DNA of 64,000 nt from Chitinibacter sp. GC72 (GCF_009760905.1 NZ_VIRW01000001.1:1-64000); one strand, 5' to 3'; shown: positions 16,796 to 25,628, counted from the first letter of the stretch. Translations and numbers: made by a program. The notes: generated by a model from the letters alone, not told the origin.

Positions 16796-16844
16796 GGGTA
16801 TTGCTATGCGAACAAATACACAATTAGCATGCAAAACAATACCC
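16796..16844. repeat. 49-bp palindromic element, copy 4
   Basis: Ends GGGTATTGC and ACAATACCC, with one more G-C pair outside. It lies 9 bp from the stop of the next minus-strand gene and about 180 bp upstream of the multicopper oxidase start. Confidence 0.8.
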
Positions 16845-16853
16845 CAAGGGTAA

Positions 16854-17228
16854 TTATTTCAATTCAAAGCGAAATTGCTCAGTGGCTTTGCCCGGCAAAG
16901 TCACTTTTAGCAAAGCCTTAGTGCCGGCAACAGCTTTGTATTTGCCTTGCGCCATAAATGAATTGGCGCCCGATGGCATAAATTTCACCTCTTGCTTTTC
17001 GGTGCCATTGAGCAAGGTCAGCTCGGCCACTGCGCCTTTGGTCGCAATCGCTTCGTTGCTATGAGTCGTTAAGTAGGCCATCAGCATATTGCCGGCGGTG
17101 CTCAATTCAGCGCGCGTGCCTGATTTGGCCTCGCTCATCACGCCGCCATGAGCTGGCGTCATCGTGCCATCGGCCATGCTCAGCGCAGAAGCCAAAGAAA
17201 AGCTCAAAGCAATCATCATCTTTTTCAT
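16854..17228 (-). CDS. Small exported protein of metal-efflux cluster, unknown function
   Basis: A 124-residue protein with a clear signal peptide (MKKMMIALSFSLASALSMA). The mature N-terminus has a TPAHGGVM stretch and the rest is predicted beta-rich, ending VTLPGKATEQFRFELK. Small HGG-containing exported proteins of this sort often accompany RND heavy-metal efflux genes and are suspected metal chaperones; that is inference from context. A good AAGGAAA ribosome-binding site precedes the ATG. It lies 107 bp after the pump gene on the same strand. Confidence 0.75.
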   Translation of the reverse strand: MKKMMIALSFSLASALSMADGTMTPAHGGVMSEAKSGTRAELSTAGNMLMAYLTTHSNEAIATKGAVAELTLLNGTEKQEVKFMPSGANSFMAQGKYKAVAGTKALLKVTLPGKATEQFRFELK

Positions 17229-17335
17229 ACTATTTCCTTTCTAAGTGTTAAACCAACACGGCCCACACGGTCTGACTAGCGCAGCTCGTGCGAGCCCTGT
17301 TGGCAAGAACCTGCGACATTCGGCGCAGGATTGGG

Positions 17336-20300
17336 TTAAAAAACGGTGTCTGCATCTTGCGTCAGTAAGCGCTGCAACGGTTTTTCGCCGTACAGCCAGA
17401 ACATCAGCGGCGTCAGCAGCGTATCGAGCAAGGTCGAGCTAATCAGCCCGCCAAAAATCACTACCGCCACCGGGTGCAAAATCTCTTTACCCGGCGCATC
17501 TGCAGCAAATAGCAAGGGCGTTAGCGCCAAGGCGGCAGTTAAGGCGGTCATCAATACCGGCGTTAGGCGCTCGAGTGAGCCGCGCACAATCATCGCCTTG
17601 CTGAACGTTTCGCCCTCAAACTTGCACAAATTGATGTAGTGGCTGACCTTCAAAATGCCGTTGCGTGTCGCGATACCGGTTAGCGTAATAAAGCCGACCA
17701 TCGAGGCGACCGACAGCGTAATACCCGCCAGCCACATCGCCGCGATACTGCCGATCAGCGCCATCGGGATATTGGCCATAATCATCGTTGCGAGTACGCC
17801 CGATTGATAACGCGTGTACAGCACCATAAAAATCAGCGCCAAGGACACGACCGACAGCAAGGCGATCAAACGCGTGGCGTCTTCCTGCGCTTGAAATTGC
17901 CCCTCAAGGCTAACGAAATAGCCTTCTGGCATCTGGTTTTCGGCTATCACCGTGCGCATTTTGGCGATCACCTGCGCCATATCGCTGCCATCGGTATTGG
18001 CCGAAATCACAATGCGGCGGCGGCCATTTTCGCGGCCGATTTGATTGGGGCCGTCGCCCTCTTCAATCGTCGCCACTTGCGACAGCGGCACTTTGCCGTG
18101 CGGCGTGTCGATCAAAATATTGGCCAAACCGGCGGCATCGCGCGCCGCATCGGGCAGGCGTATCACCAAGTTAAAGCGTTTATTTTGGTCGACAACTTGC
18201 GCCACCGTATCGCCCTCGCTCAGCGCCTCCAGCGTGCTGAGCAAAGTGCCGGGCGCAACGCCCAACTGCGCGGCGCGGTCATAATCGATTTGCACCTTCA
18301 GTTGCGGGATCAAGACCTGCTTCTCGATTTGCAAATCGGTCAACCCTGGCACGCCAGCTAATTTCTGCTGCAGGCCCGCCGCTTGCGCACGCAAGGTATC
18401 AAGATCATCGCCGTAAATCTTCAAGGCGATTTGCGCGCGCACGCCGGACAATAGGTGATCGAGTCGGTGCGAAATTGGTTGGCCCAACATCACCGTTGCT
18501 GGCAATCCAGCCAGACTTTGGCGAATATCGGCCAGCACTTGTTCGCGCGGGCGATCGGATGGTTTTAGGTCGATATCAAGCTCGCTGGTGTGAACGCCTT
18601 CAGCGTGCTCGTCAAGCTCGGCGCGGCCGGTACGACGACCAACGCTTTCGACTTCCGGCACTTGCTGCACCAAAGTCTCGGCCAATTGACCAATGCGATT
18701 CGATTCCGCCAACGAGGTGCCGGGGTTCAATAGCATGCTCACCAGCAACGTGCCTTCGTTAAACGCGGGCAAAAAAGCGCGCGGCAAAAATGGCATGCTC
18801 GCCATTGCCACCAGTAGCAACAACGTGCTCGCCGCCAGTAGCGATTTGGCGCGATCGAAGGTGCCTTCCAGCAAGCGTTGATCGTGGCGTTTCAGCCATT
18901 GCACCAACTTGGAATCGCCGTGCTCGATTTGCTTCATTTTTGGCAGTAAGAAGTAGCACATCACTGGCGTCACGGTCAGCGCGACCAGCAAGCTGGCCAA
19001 AATCGACGTGATGTAGGCCACGCCCAGCGGCACAAACAAACGCCCTTCCATGCCGGGCAAGGCAAACAGCGGCACGAAGACCAGCACGACGACCATCGTC
19101 GCGACCACCACGCCCGAGCGCACTTCATTACACGCGCTGGCGATGATTTTGATCGCCTCGATTTTGCCTTGCGGTTTTTTCTCTTTAAGCCGGCGCAGCA
19201 CGTTTTCAACGTCCACCAGCGCGTCGTCAACCAACTCGCCAATCGCAATCGCCAAACCGCCCAAGGTCATCACATTGACCGAAAGCCCAAGCGCTTGGAA
19301 AATCAAAAACGTCAGCCCCAAAGACAGCGGAATCGCGGTCAGCGAAATAATCGTCGTGCGCGTGTTCATCAAGAACAGGAACAAAATCACCGCGACCATA
19401 ATCGCGCCGTCGCGCAAAGCTTCCTCGACGTTATTGACCGAGGCTTCAATAAAATCGGCTTGGCGGAACGAGACTTGCGGCTGGCTCACGCCGGCAGGCA
19501 GCGCTTTGCTCAAGCTGGCGAGCGCGTTTTCGACTTCGCGCGTCACTTTGACCGAGTCGGCTGTTGGCTGTTTTTGCACGCCAATAATCACCGCCGCTTG
19601 GCCGTTAAAGCCAGCGTCGCCGCGTTTGAACGCCGGTGCGAATTTCACTTCCGCCACTTGCTTGAGCAGCACTGGCTGACCGTTGACGACTTTCACCGCC
19701 AGATTTTGCATATCGGCCAGCCGCGTGGTGCGGCCCATATTGCGGATCAGATATTCGCGCGCGTTTTGCTCTAAATACCCACCGCTGGTATTGCTTGCAA
19801 AGCCATTGAGCGCATTCTCAATATCCTCATACCCAACGGTTAATTGCGCCATCCGCGCCGAATCGGGCTCAACGCGAAATTGCCGTACTTCGCCACCAAT
19901 CGGAATCACCTGCGCCACGCCGGGAATCGACAATAGACGAGGGCGCAGCACGAAATCGACGTATTCGCGCACCGCCATACCCTGTTGGGGATTCGCTGAG
20001 TTGTTCACAATCGGAAACGCGATCAACATAATTTCGCCCATCACCGACGAAATCGGGCCCATTTTCGGGCTAATGTCGGCCGGCAATTGCTCTTTCACTT
20101 CGGCGAGCCGCTCGGCAACCAATTGCCGATTGCGATAAATATCCGAGCCCCAAGCAAATTCGGCGTACACAATCGACAACCCAACGCCTGACACCGAGCG
20201 CACGCGCGTCACGCCCGGCATGCCGTTGAGCGAAGTTTCGAGCGGAAAGCTGATCAATTGCTCGACTTCTTCCGGTGCCATCCCGCCCGCCTCGGTCATG

Positions 20301-20446
20301 ATCGTGACCGTGGGTTTGTTCAGGTCCGGAAACACATCGACCGGCATTTTGCTGGCGGTATAGCCGCCATACACCATCATAATCACCGCGATGGCGAGGA
20401 CGAACAGCCGGTTTTTTAAACTGGCATTGACGATCCAACTAAACAT
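17336..20446 (-). CDS. Heavy-metal efflux RND pump, inner-membrane subunit
   Basis: A 1036-residue HME-RND transporter of the CzcA/CusA family with twelve predicted membrane segments and two large periplasmic loops. Proton-driven pumps of this group expel metal ions with an adaptor and an outer-membrane channel, both encoded upstream here. The TM4 signature at 401-415 is AIGELVDDALVDVEN, differing from the DFGxxxDGA of Co/Zn/Cd pumps and the AIGxxxDAA of Cu/Ag pumps, so substrate assignment is open. Neighbouring copper genes suggest copper. AAGGGG precedes the start; the adaptor gene ends 10 bp upstream. Confidence 0.93.
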   Translation of the reverse strand: MFSWIVNASLKNRLFVLAIAVIMMVYGGYTASKMPVDVFPDLNKPTVTIMTEAGGMAPEEVEQLISFPLETSLNGMPGVTRVRSVSGVGLSIVYAEFAWGSDIYRNRQLVAERLAEVKEQLPADISPKMGPISSVMGEIMLIAFPIVNNSANPQQGMAVREYVDFVLRPRLLSIPGVAQVIPIGGEVRQFRVEPDSARMAQLTVGYEDIENALNGFASNTSGGYLEQNAREYLIRNMGRTTRLADMQNLAVKVVNGQPVLLKQVAEVKFAPAFKRGDAGFNGQAAVIIGVQKQPTADSVKVTREVENALASLSKALPAGVSQPQVSFRQADFIEASVNNVEEALRDGAIMVAVILFLFLMNTRTTIISLTAIPLSLGLTFLIFQALGLSVNVMTLGGLAIAIGELVDDALVDVENVLRRLKEKKPQGKIEAIKIIASACNEVRSGVVVATMVVVLVFVPLFALPGMEGRLFVPLGVAYITSILASLLVALTVTPVMCYFLLPKMKQIEHGDSKLVQWLKRHDQRLLEGTFDRAKSLLAASTLLLLVAMASMPFLPRAFLPAFNEGTLLVSMLLNPGTSLAESNRIGQLAETLVQQVPEVESVGRRTGRAELDEHAEGVHTSELDIDLKPSDRPREQVLADIRQSLAGLPATVMLGQPISHRLDHLLSGVRAQIALKIYGDDLDTLRAQAAGLQQKLAGVPGLTDLQIEKQVLIPQLKVQIDYDRAAQLGVAPGTLLSTLEALSEGDTVAQVVDQNKRFNLVIRLPDAARDAAGLANILIDTPHGKVPLSQVATIEEGDGPNQIGRENGRRRIVISANTDGSDMAQVIAKMRTVIAENQMPEGYFVSLEGQFQAQEDATRLIALLSVVSLALIFMVLYTRYQSGVLATMIMANIPMALIGSIAAMWLAGITLSVASMVGFITLTGIATRNGILKVSHYINLCKFEGETFSKAMIVRGSLERLTPVLMTALTAALALTPLLFAADAPGKEILHPVAVVIFGGLISSTLLDTLLTPLMFWLYGEKPLQRLLTQDADTVF
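19786..19834. repeat. 49-bp palindromic element, candidate inside RND pump gene
   Basis: Ends TGGTATTGC and CATACCC, exactly 49 bp, inside the pump reading frame without disrupting it. Could be coincidental, but length and ends match the intergenic family. Confidence 0.4.
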
Positions 20447-20456
20447 CGCAGCCCCC

Positions 20457-21548
20457 TTAACGAATCTGATTAATCAGGTTTGCGCCCTCAACCACCACGC
20501 GCGCGCCCTCTTTCAGCGACGGCACCAGCACCGTTTTGCCATCGAGCGGCATAGGCTGCACTGGCTGCGCGCGCAATACTTGCGCTTGCTCCAAAATCCA
20601 CACCACGCTTTGATTGCTGGCGTTTTTCACCACCGCACTGGCGGGTAAAACACCGCCTTTCACTTGCTCACGCGTGCCGACCGCCACTTTAACCACTTGG
20701 CCTAAAGCCAATGGCATCGCCTCACTCGGGGCAAATAGCAAGGGCAAAGCGCCGTCGCGCAAGGCGCTCGCGCCGCCTAAATATTTCAGCTTCACGCCAT
20801 TGAAAGCAGCGCTGTCGATCTGACTAATCAAGGCCGGATCAAAGGCGGTGGCTTCGATTAAAAAGCCTTTGGGATCAACGATTTCAAACAGCACCGTCGC
20901 TGGGTCAATCACCTGACCGTTCACCACATTGCTTGAGGCCAACACGCCATCGACGCTGGCGCGTAATACTTCACCGCTGCTGGCTTGCGACAGCGCGCCG
21001 GTACGAGCGCGCAAGGCGCTTACTTGCGCTTGTGCAGCTTCAATGTCTTTGCGCGCCACCGAGCCTTCCAAATCGCGCAGACGATTTAGGCTTTGCTCGG
21101 CTTGCTTTAAATTGGCTTGCGCCTCGGCCAAATCGGCGCGCTGTTGCGCGAGTTCAAACGCGCTTTGCGCCGGTTGAATCACCGCCAAAACCTGGCCTTT
21201 TTTCACTTTGCTACCCAATAGCGGCAAACCTGCGCTCGGCGCGCTGATGCGCCCGGCGCTACTGGCTTGCACGCGGGCGCTGCGGTTCGGGTCCATCACC
21301 ACATGGCCGTTGAGTTCTATGGTTTTGGCTGCGGCGGTGGTTTTGGCCAATTGCGTGATCACGCCCAATTGAAACTGCGTGGCTTTAGGCACATACACCC
21401 GGCCATCGGGTAAGCGTTGTGGTTTATTCAGGCTGGGGGCGACAGCGGCTTTCGGTGCGTCTTGGCTGTGGTCTTCGCCTTCGTGCGCAAAGCTGCTCAC
21501 CATCGCCAGAGCCAGACTTAAACTTAAAATAATGCGATTTAATTTCAT
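20457..21548 (-). CDS. RND efflux periplasmic adaptor (membrane fusion protein)
   Basis: A 363-residue HlyD/CzcB-type adaptor linking the RND pump to the outer-membrane channel. It has a signal peptide (MKLNRIILSLSLALAMVSSFA) followed by a metal-binding-like HEGEDHSQD stretch. A lipoyl/coiled-coil hairpin (residues about 130-190, rich in LAQQRADLAEAQANLKQAEQ) and beta-barrel domains follow. Its ATG overlaps the stop of the preceding small membrane protein gene by 4 bp (ATGA), and the pump gene follows after 10 bp: a tightly coupled operon. Confidence 0.92.
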   Translation of the reverse strand: MKLNRIILSLSLALAMVSSFAHEGEDHSQDAPKAAVAPSLNKPQRLPDGRVYVPKATQFQLGVITQLAKTTAAAKTIELNGHVVMDPNRSARVQASSAGRISAPSAGLPLLGSKVKKGQVLAVIQPAQSAFELAQQRADLAEAQANLKQAEQSLNRLRDLEGSVARKDIEAAQAQVSALRARTGALSQASSGEVLRASVDGVLASSNVVNGQVIDPATVLFEIVDPKGFLIEATAFDPALISQIDSAAFNGVKLKYLGGASALRDGALPLLFAPSEAMPLALGQVVKVAVGTREQVKGGVLPASAVVKNASNQSVVWILEQAQVLRAQPVQPMPLDGKTVLVPSLKEGARVVVEGANLINQIR

Positions 21549-22060
21549 GCTTGATTACCCCCACGACGGCGCACGTACACGCCTGCCAGTAGCAACAGCG
21601 CTGCCGCGCCTGCGCCCCAAATCCAATTTTTCTGCTCAGTTACAACGGTTGCGGTGGCCACGTCTGAAGCAACGCTTAAGCTGGCGTCGAGTAAATCGGC
21701 TTGCTCGCCAGCGACCACGGTAATCGCCAGCGCATGTTCGCCGACTTTGGCCAATGGCGCGGCACTGACTTGATACACGCCTGAGGCGATCGGTTTGAGC
21801 TTGGCTTTGAACGCGCCGCTTTCCACTTCCAATTGCGCCTCGCTCACTGGGCGATTGTCGGCATAGCGGTTGAGATAAATCGTGAGCTGCTCGCCTTGCA
21901 TCGTGGCCAGCACTTCAAAATCACTGCTGGCGCTTTCCGCACTCGCACCGGCTTGAAGGACAGGTTCAGGATGCGGCGCTGCGCCGTGGTCTTCATCACC
22001 GTGTGCCCAAGATACAGCACTGAGTATCAGGCCACAGATCAATACAGAAATACGCTTCAT
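21545..22060 (-). CDS. Small exported, C-terminally anchored protein of RND operon
   Basis: A 171-residue protein with a signal peptide (MKRISVLICGLILSAVSWA) and a His/acid-rich HGDEDHGAAPHPEP start. It has a beta-sandwich-like central region and one C-terminal membrane helix (WGAGAAALLLLAGVYV) followed by RRRGG. Similar proteins are often encoded between outer-membrane channel and adaptor genes of metal RND operons, but no function is established. It overlaps the channel gene upstream and the adaptor gene downstream by 4 bp each, so it is translated with the pump and is likely part of its function. Confidence 0.85.
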   Translation of the reverse strand: MKRISVLICGLILSAVSWAHGDEDHGAAPHPEPVLQAGASAESASSDFEVLATMQGEQLTIYLNRYADNRPVSEAQLEVESGAFKAKLKPIASGVYQVSAAPLAKVGEHALAITVVAGEQADLLDASLSVASDVATATVVTEQKNWIWGAGAAALLLLAGVYVRRRGGNQA

Positions 22061-22070
22061 GGCAATACCC
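22022..22070. repeat. 49-bp palindromic element, candidate at gene overlap
   Basis: Ends GAGTATCAG and GCAATACCC, exactly 49 bp. It bridges the end of the channel gene and the start of the next gene, so the ATG of the 171-residue protein lies within it. Confidence 0.4.
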
Positions 22071-23289
22071 CTAGTGTTTGTAAATAGCGAGAGTGGGCAA
22101 GTCCGAGTTCAAGCTCGGCCCGCTGGGCGGCAAAACTGCGTTCGAGAAATGCCGTTTGAGCCATCAGGTACGCGCTCAAACTGGTTTGCCCAGCGCGATA
22201 GCTGCGCTGCTGCCAGTTCCAGGCCTGATTGGCAAATTGCAGGTTTTTTCGCTGGAACTCCACGTTTTGCTTCGCCAGCTCAAGCGCCTGAGTGGCCGCT
22301 TGCTGCTGCGCGCCAATTTGCCGCTCAGCGCGCTGTGCGCCAGTTTGCGCAGTAATTAGCTCAAGATTGGCGCTGCTGATTCGCGCCTGCGTACGACCAT
22401 CGCTGCCAAAGGGAATACGCAGGGAAATCCGGCCCCGATTTTGATACGCCTCAGCCACATCGCCGCGCTCGCGCGTCAGGCTGAACGCCAGCTCCGGCGT
22501 ATCGCGCGTATCAAATTGTGCCTGCGCCAGCTGCGATTGCGCCAAGCGCGCCTGCGCCTGCCATAGCAGCCGCTGCGGATGCCCAACGCGGCTTACCTCG
22601 GCATTGGGAGTGAAGGTTTCTGCCTTGTCAGCGACTAAGGTTTCTGCCCTGTCGGGCAAGGGCGTTTGCTCGCCAACCAAAGCCTGAAAGTGCTGCACGC
22701 TGGCGCCTGCCTGCTGTGTGCGCTCAGCCAGTTGCAGCTGCGCTTCAAGCAGAGCCTGATTGGCCAGATTATGATCCAGCGGAGCGACTTCGCCGGCTTT
22801 GAGCTGACGTGCCAAGTCATCAACGGTTTTTTGCAAGAGAATGACTTTCTGCTGCGCCAATGCCTGCTCGTGCTGTGCAATGCGCGCAGCCCAGACGGCT
22901 TCGCGCACCGCGCCTGCCAATTCCCAGCGTGCCAGCAACAGCTGGCTCTGCTCTGCATCACCGGCATGCTGCAATTGCGCCTGCAGCCGTTCTTTTTGCC
23001 CCCACTGCCACAATGGAATGCCCAGCTCGACTTCATATTCGCGCGCGCCCTGTTTGGGCAACAGTTGCTGATCCAGTGAGTTGGCGGCCGAAATGGTCAG
23101 CGAGGGCGGCTCGGGCGTCAGTGCCCTGGCGTTGCGCAGCGTATTATCCGTCTTGCCCTGTTGCGCTGCGAGAATGAGTGCGTCGCTGGCGCTGGCCAGC
23201 TCAAACGCCTCCCTGATACTGCCCGCCTGAACGGGCAGCGCAATAAATACGCAACATGCCACGCATGTGCGAAATCGCATTGATTGCAT
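22057..23289 (-). CDS. TolC-family outer-membrane channel of RND pump
   Basis: A 410-residue outer-membrane efflux protein (CzcC-like) with a signal peptide (MQSMRFRTCVACCVFIALPVQA). Two long heptad-rich helical repeats are visible (ERLQAQLQHAGDAEQSQLLLARWE and LELAKQNVEFQRKNLQFANQAW). It is the first gene of the four-gene efflux operon. The chosen ATG at 23289 follows AGGTG; a second ATG lies three codons in. A hairpin sits just upstream (23316-23344). Confidence 0.9.
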   Translation of the reverse strand: MQSMRFRTCVACCVFIALPVQAGSIREAFELASASDALILAAQQGKTDNTLRNARALTPEPPSLTISAANSLDQQLLPKQGAREYEVELGIPLWQWGQKERLQAQLQHAGDAEQSQLLLARWELAGAVREAVWAARIAQHEQALAQQKVILLQKTVDDLARQLKAGEVAPLDHNLANQALLEAQLQLAERTQQAGASVQHFQALVGEQTPLPDRAETLVADKAETFTPNAEVSRVGHPQRLLWQAQARLAQSQLAQAQFDTRDTPELAFSLTRERGDVAEAYQNRGRISLRIPFGSDGRTQARISSANLELITAQTGAQRAERQIGAQQQAATQALELAKQNVEFQRKNLQFANQAWNWQQRSYRAGQTSLSAYLMAQTAFLERSFAAQRAELELGLAHSRYLQTLGVLP

Positions 23290-23315
23290 AAAAATGCACC
23301 TATTTTCATTTCCAG

Positions 23316-23344
23316 AAAATCAGACCCGCAGGTCTGCTGATTTT
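23316..23344. promoter_or_regulatory. Hairpin/palindrome upstream of efflux operon
   Basis: AAAATCAG at 23316-23323 and CTGATTTT at 23337-23344 pair, with AGACC/GGTCT inside. It lies 27 bp before the channel gene start. It could be an operator for a metal regulator or an attenuator; no regulator gene is adjacent. The rest of the 335-bp gap (23290-23624) holds only the repeat at 23439-23492. Confidence 0.5.
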
Positions 23345-23438
23345 GGATTTGAGGCGCAATAGCCGATTGAAAACTCCGTCTACCACCGGCGAGCAATAAG
23401 TCATTCGACCAAAGCGATCACGCCAGACGCAACGCCGA

Positions 23439-23492
23439 AGATCAGTACAAACCGTACTGCAAGGCGAAGTCACTCAGCGTGGAAACTTTTGC
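23439..23492. repeat. Dispersed repeat type B, copy 1
   Basis: A small AGTAC/GTACT hairpin is followed by CAAGGCGAAGTCACTCAGCG and ACTTTTGC. The last 33 bp match 55917-55949 at 26 positions, and a weaker copy is at 43550-43626. Lies between two minus-strand genes. Confidence 0.5.
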
Positions 23493-23624
23493 TTTACTAC
23501 TTATGACAGATCACCAGCATCAATTTGGCAGTACGCAGCAGGCACAGCCTGCCGATGCGCAATGCCACCGGATCAAGTGCCGGACACGGTGTTGGAATCA
23601 GGAGAAAAATCGATCACGCGCCAC

Positions 23625-24065
23625 TCAGGCGCGTATTTTGGGCGGGTCTTCCAGCGGGGGAACCGTGATGCCTGCAAGAGCAGCCACGGGCATGCCAACG
23701 AGTACAGCATTGAGTGGCAATGGGGAAACAAACAGTGCATTGATCAGCATGGAGCCGGGTATCGCCTGACAGGCTTTGATGCAATCGGCTTGTGGGGCTG
23801 GCTCGTGCGTATGCGCACTGACTTTGCCAAACAAGCCGTGATGCAGATGCTGCTCGGTCAGCTCTTTGACTGGCGCAGCGTGATGCGAAGCGCTGGCCGC
23901 CGGAATATTGTCTGCGTGATGCTGGGCGTGCTCCGCCTGAACCGCTTGAAAAGAGGCAGACTGAACCGCGGCGATTTTGGCGTGTGCAGGCATCTGCGCC
24001 AGCACGGTATTCACCGGCAGCACCATAGCCATCACGCATAAAAAGAAAAATCGCAGCATTGTCAT
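23625..24065 (-). CDS. His-rich small exported protein, metal-cluster associated
   Basis: A 146-residue protein with an N-terminal signal or membrane anchor (MTMLRFFFLCVMAMVLPVNTVLA), a His-rich central part (EHAQHHAD, ASHHAAP, EQHLHHGLF, AHTHEP), a CIKACQ motif, and a hydrophobic C-terminal stretch. It could bind metal in the periplasm, in the manner of the small accessory proteins found ahead of czc/cus operons. No named family was recognised. The frame opens at a TTG at 24080, but ATG at 24065 or 24059 is more likely. It is on the same strand as the efflux operon, 336 bp upstream. Confidence 0.65.
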   Translation of the reverse strand: MTMLRFFFLCVMAMVLPVNTVLAQMPAHAKIAAVQSASFQAVQAEHAQHHADNIPAASASHHAAPVKELTEQHLHHGLFGKVSAHTHEPAPQADCIKACQAIPGSMLINALFVSPLPLNAVLVGMPVAALAGITVPPLEDPPKIRA

Positions 24066-24099
24066 TGGCTTGCGCAGCAATCCACAGTGAATTTCGAGA

Positions 24100-24837
24100 T
24101 TAGAAAATATAAAACCAGGCGCTGAGCACCAGCGATAGGATCAGCGATGTTAACACGCCATTCAGGCCCATCGCCAAACCGGCGAATGCACCTGTGGTCT
24201 CGGACATCTGCAAGGCGCGAGAAGTTCCCACACCGTGCGCAGCAATCCCCAGCGCAAAGCCCTGCGCAATTTCGCTATCAATACGCAACAAGCGAAACAA
24301 GGGCGCGGCCAGTACCGCACCGCAAATGCCAGTGAGAATTACAAGGCCGGCAGCCAGCGATACATTGCCGCCAGCATGCTGGGCCAGCGCCATGGCAATC
24401 GGCGTGGTAACCGATTTCGGCGCGACCGAAATCAGGCTTTGCACCGACAAGCCCAACAGCTGACCCACTAGCAAAGCCGACAGCATCCCCACCAGCGAGC
24501 CGATCAACAAGGCAATCAGCAAGGGCCAGATCAGCTCGCGGATGCGCTGCAGATTGGCATACAGCGGAATCGCCAGCGCCACGGTAGCCGGCCCCAACAA
24601 TAAATGGATGGGATACACCCCGGCAAAATAATAGGCATACGGCACACCGGTGATGAACAGCACGGCAATCAGCAGCACCACACTGGTTAGAACCGGGTGC
24701 AAAATGGCTTGCGGCACCGGATAAGGGCTGGCCCAGCGGTGCAGCGCATCGCAAACGGCAAAGACGGCAAAGGTGAGCGCCAGCCAGATCGCCGGAATCG
24801 CGCTCAATTGCTGCCAGATCTGCGGCCAGCTGCTCAT
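24100..24837 (-). CDS. lrgB: LrgB/CidB-family membrane protein
   Basis: A 245-residue inner-membrane protein with seven or eight hydrophobic segments. It carries LrgB family stretches: the SVAPKSVTTPIAMALAQ motif, GICGAVLAAPLFRLL, and GIAAHGVGTSRALQ. LrgAB/CidAB proteins resemble holin systems and modulate murein hydrolase activity; in some bacteria they transport pyruvate or related metabolites. Its start overlaps the lrgA stop by 4 bp, so the two are translationally coupled. Confidence 0.92.
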   Translation of the reverse strand: MSSWPQIWQQLSAIPAIWLALTFAVFAVCDALHRWASPYPVPQAILHPVLTSVVLLIAVLFITGVPYAYYFAGVYPIHLLLGPATVALAIPLYANLQRIRELIWPLLIALLIGSLVGMLSALLVGQLLGLSVQSLISVAPKSVTTPIAMALAQHAGGNVSLAAGLVILTGICGAVLAAPLFRLLRIDSEIAQGFALGIAAHGVGTSRALQMSETTGAFAGLAMGLNGVLTSLILSLVLSAWFYIF

Positions 24838-25205
24838 GGCAGCTCGTCCTGGTAAGGTGCAGCATCGCGCTTGCGCCTGAGCAGATATTGCAAGACCAGC
24901 GCCGTGACGCTCATGGTGATCACGGTTGAAATCAGCAGCGTGAGCAATAGCGCCCAGCCCTGGTGGCTGATCTGGGCACTCAGCGTCATCAGACCAACGC
25001 CAACCGGAATAAACAGCAAAGCCAGATAACGCAGCAGAGCGCTGGAGAAATCCACCACTCGTCGATCAAACCCGCGCCTGAAAAAGGCAAATAAAGTCAG
25101 CAACAGCATACCAATTACTGGCCCCGGAATCGCGCCAAGCAATAAGCGGTTGACGGCCTCACCAGCAAAAAGCGCAATAAATATCACTGTGATGCCGTAT
25201 AGCAT
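24834..25205 (-). CDS. lrgA: LrgA/CidA-family holin-like protein
   Basis: A 123-residue protein with four membrane segments and the family signature GEAVNRLLLGAIPGPVIGMLLL near residue 16. It ends in a basic RRKRDAAPYQDELP tail. It is the partner of the LrgB protein encoded immediately downstream. The gene faces away from the small plus-strand gene at 25362, leaving a 156-bp divergent promoter region with no recognised operator. Confidence 0.92.
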   Translation of the reverse strand: MLYGITVIFIALFAGEAVNRLLLGAIPGPVIGMLLLTLFAFFRRGFDRRVVDFSSALLRYLALLFIPVGVGLMTLSAQISHQGWALLLTLLISTVITMSVTALVLQYLLRRKRDAAPYQDELP

Positions 25206-25361
25206 ACTGTCTACCTTTATCCGATCAGAGGTATTTTTCTAATACCAAACAAATACTTACAAAGAAACCAGTTATCGGCAACAGCTTCACAACAGACAAT
25301 CGCTGGCTTAATTTGGCATCAGTGTGGCTGCAAGTCGGCCCGGTTTAAAAAGGAACAGATC

Positions 25362-25565
25362 ATGCACAAACCCAACTTTGGCTCGACCCCGTATGACTGG
25401 CTGAATGAATTACCAGACCGCGAACTGGAAGCACTGGAAATCGGCCTGCGCGAACTGATTGCCCGCCAGCCCAGCGCATTTTCGGTGTTCAAGGCGCACT
25501 CAATGCGCGAAGCTGTTGAATGCATTTTATTTGACCGCCAGCAAGCCAGACGCTACGTCGCTTAA
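25362..25565 (+). CDS. Small hypothetical protein
   Basis: A 67-residue protein not recognised as a known family. A strong AAGGAAC ribosome-binding site 7 nt before the ATG and an intrinsic terminator 15 bp after the stop support it as a real monocistronic gene. The sequence is charged and predicted helical (DWLNELPDRELEALEIGLRE, then SMREAVECILFDRQQARRYV), with one Cys, no membrane segment and no signal. It could be a small regulatory or adaptor protein, but nothing in the context says which. Confidence 0.7.
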   Translation: MHKPNFGSTPYDWLNELPDRELEALEIGLRELIARQPSAFSVFKAHSMREAVECILFDRQQARRYVA

Positions 25566-25580
25566 GCTTTATTGTACGCC

Positions 25581-25614
25581 AGCCCGATTTTTTAATCGGG
25601 CTTTGGTATTTTTG
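25581..25614 (+). terminator. Intrinsic terminator after 25362 gene
   Basis: AGCCCGATT and AATCGGGCT form a 9-bp stem around a T loop, followed by TTGGTATTTTT. It may also end murI transcription from the other side. Confidence 0.85.
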
Positions 25615-25628
25615 GCACTGCCTGCAGT

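Noticed and set aside
23479-23769. Plus-strand 96-codon open frame opposite the His-rich gene
   Set aside because: Antisense to a gene with a signal peptide, no domain, and partly within repeat type B.
25229-25277. AGGTATTTTTCTA upstream of lrgA, similar to the left end of the element at 35803
   Set aside because: No matching right end; only a short AGGTATT/AATACC pairing is present.
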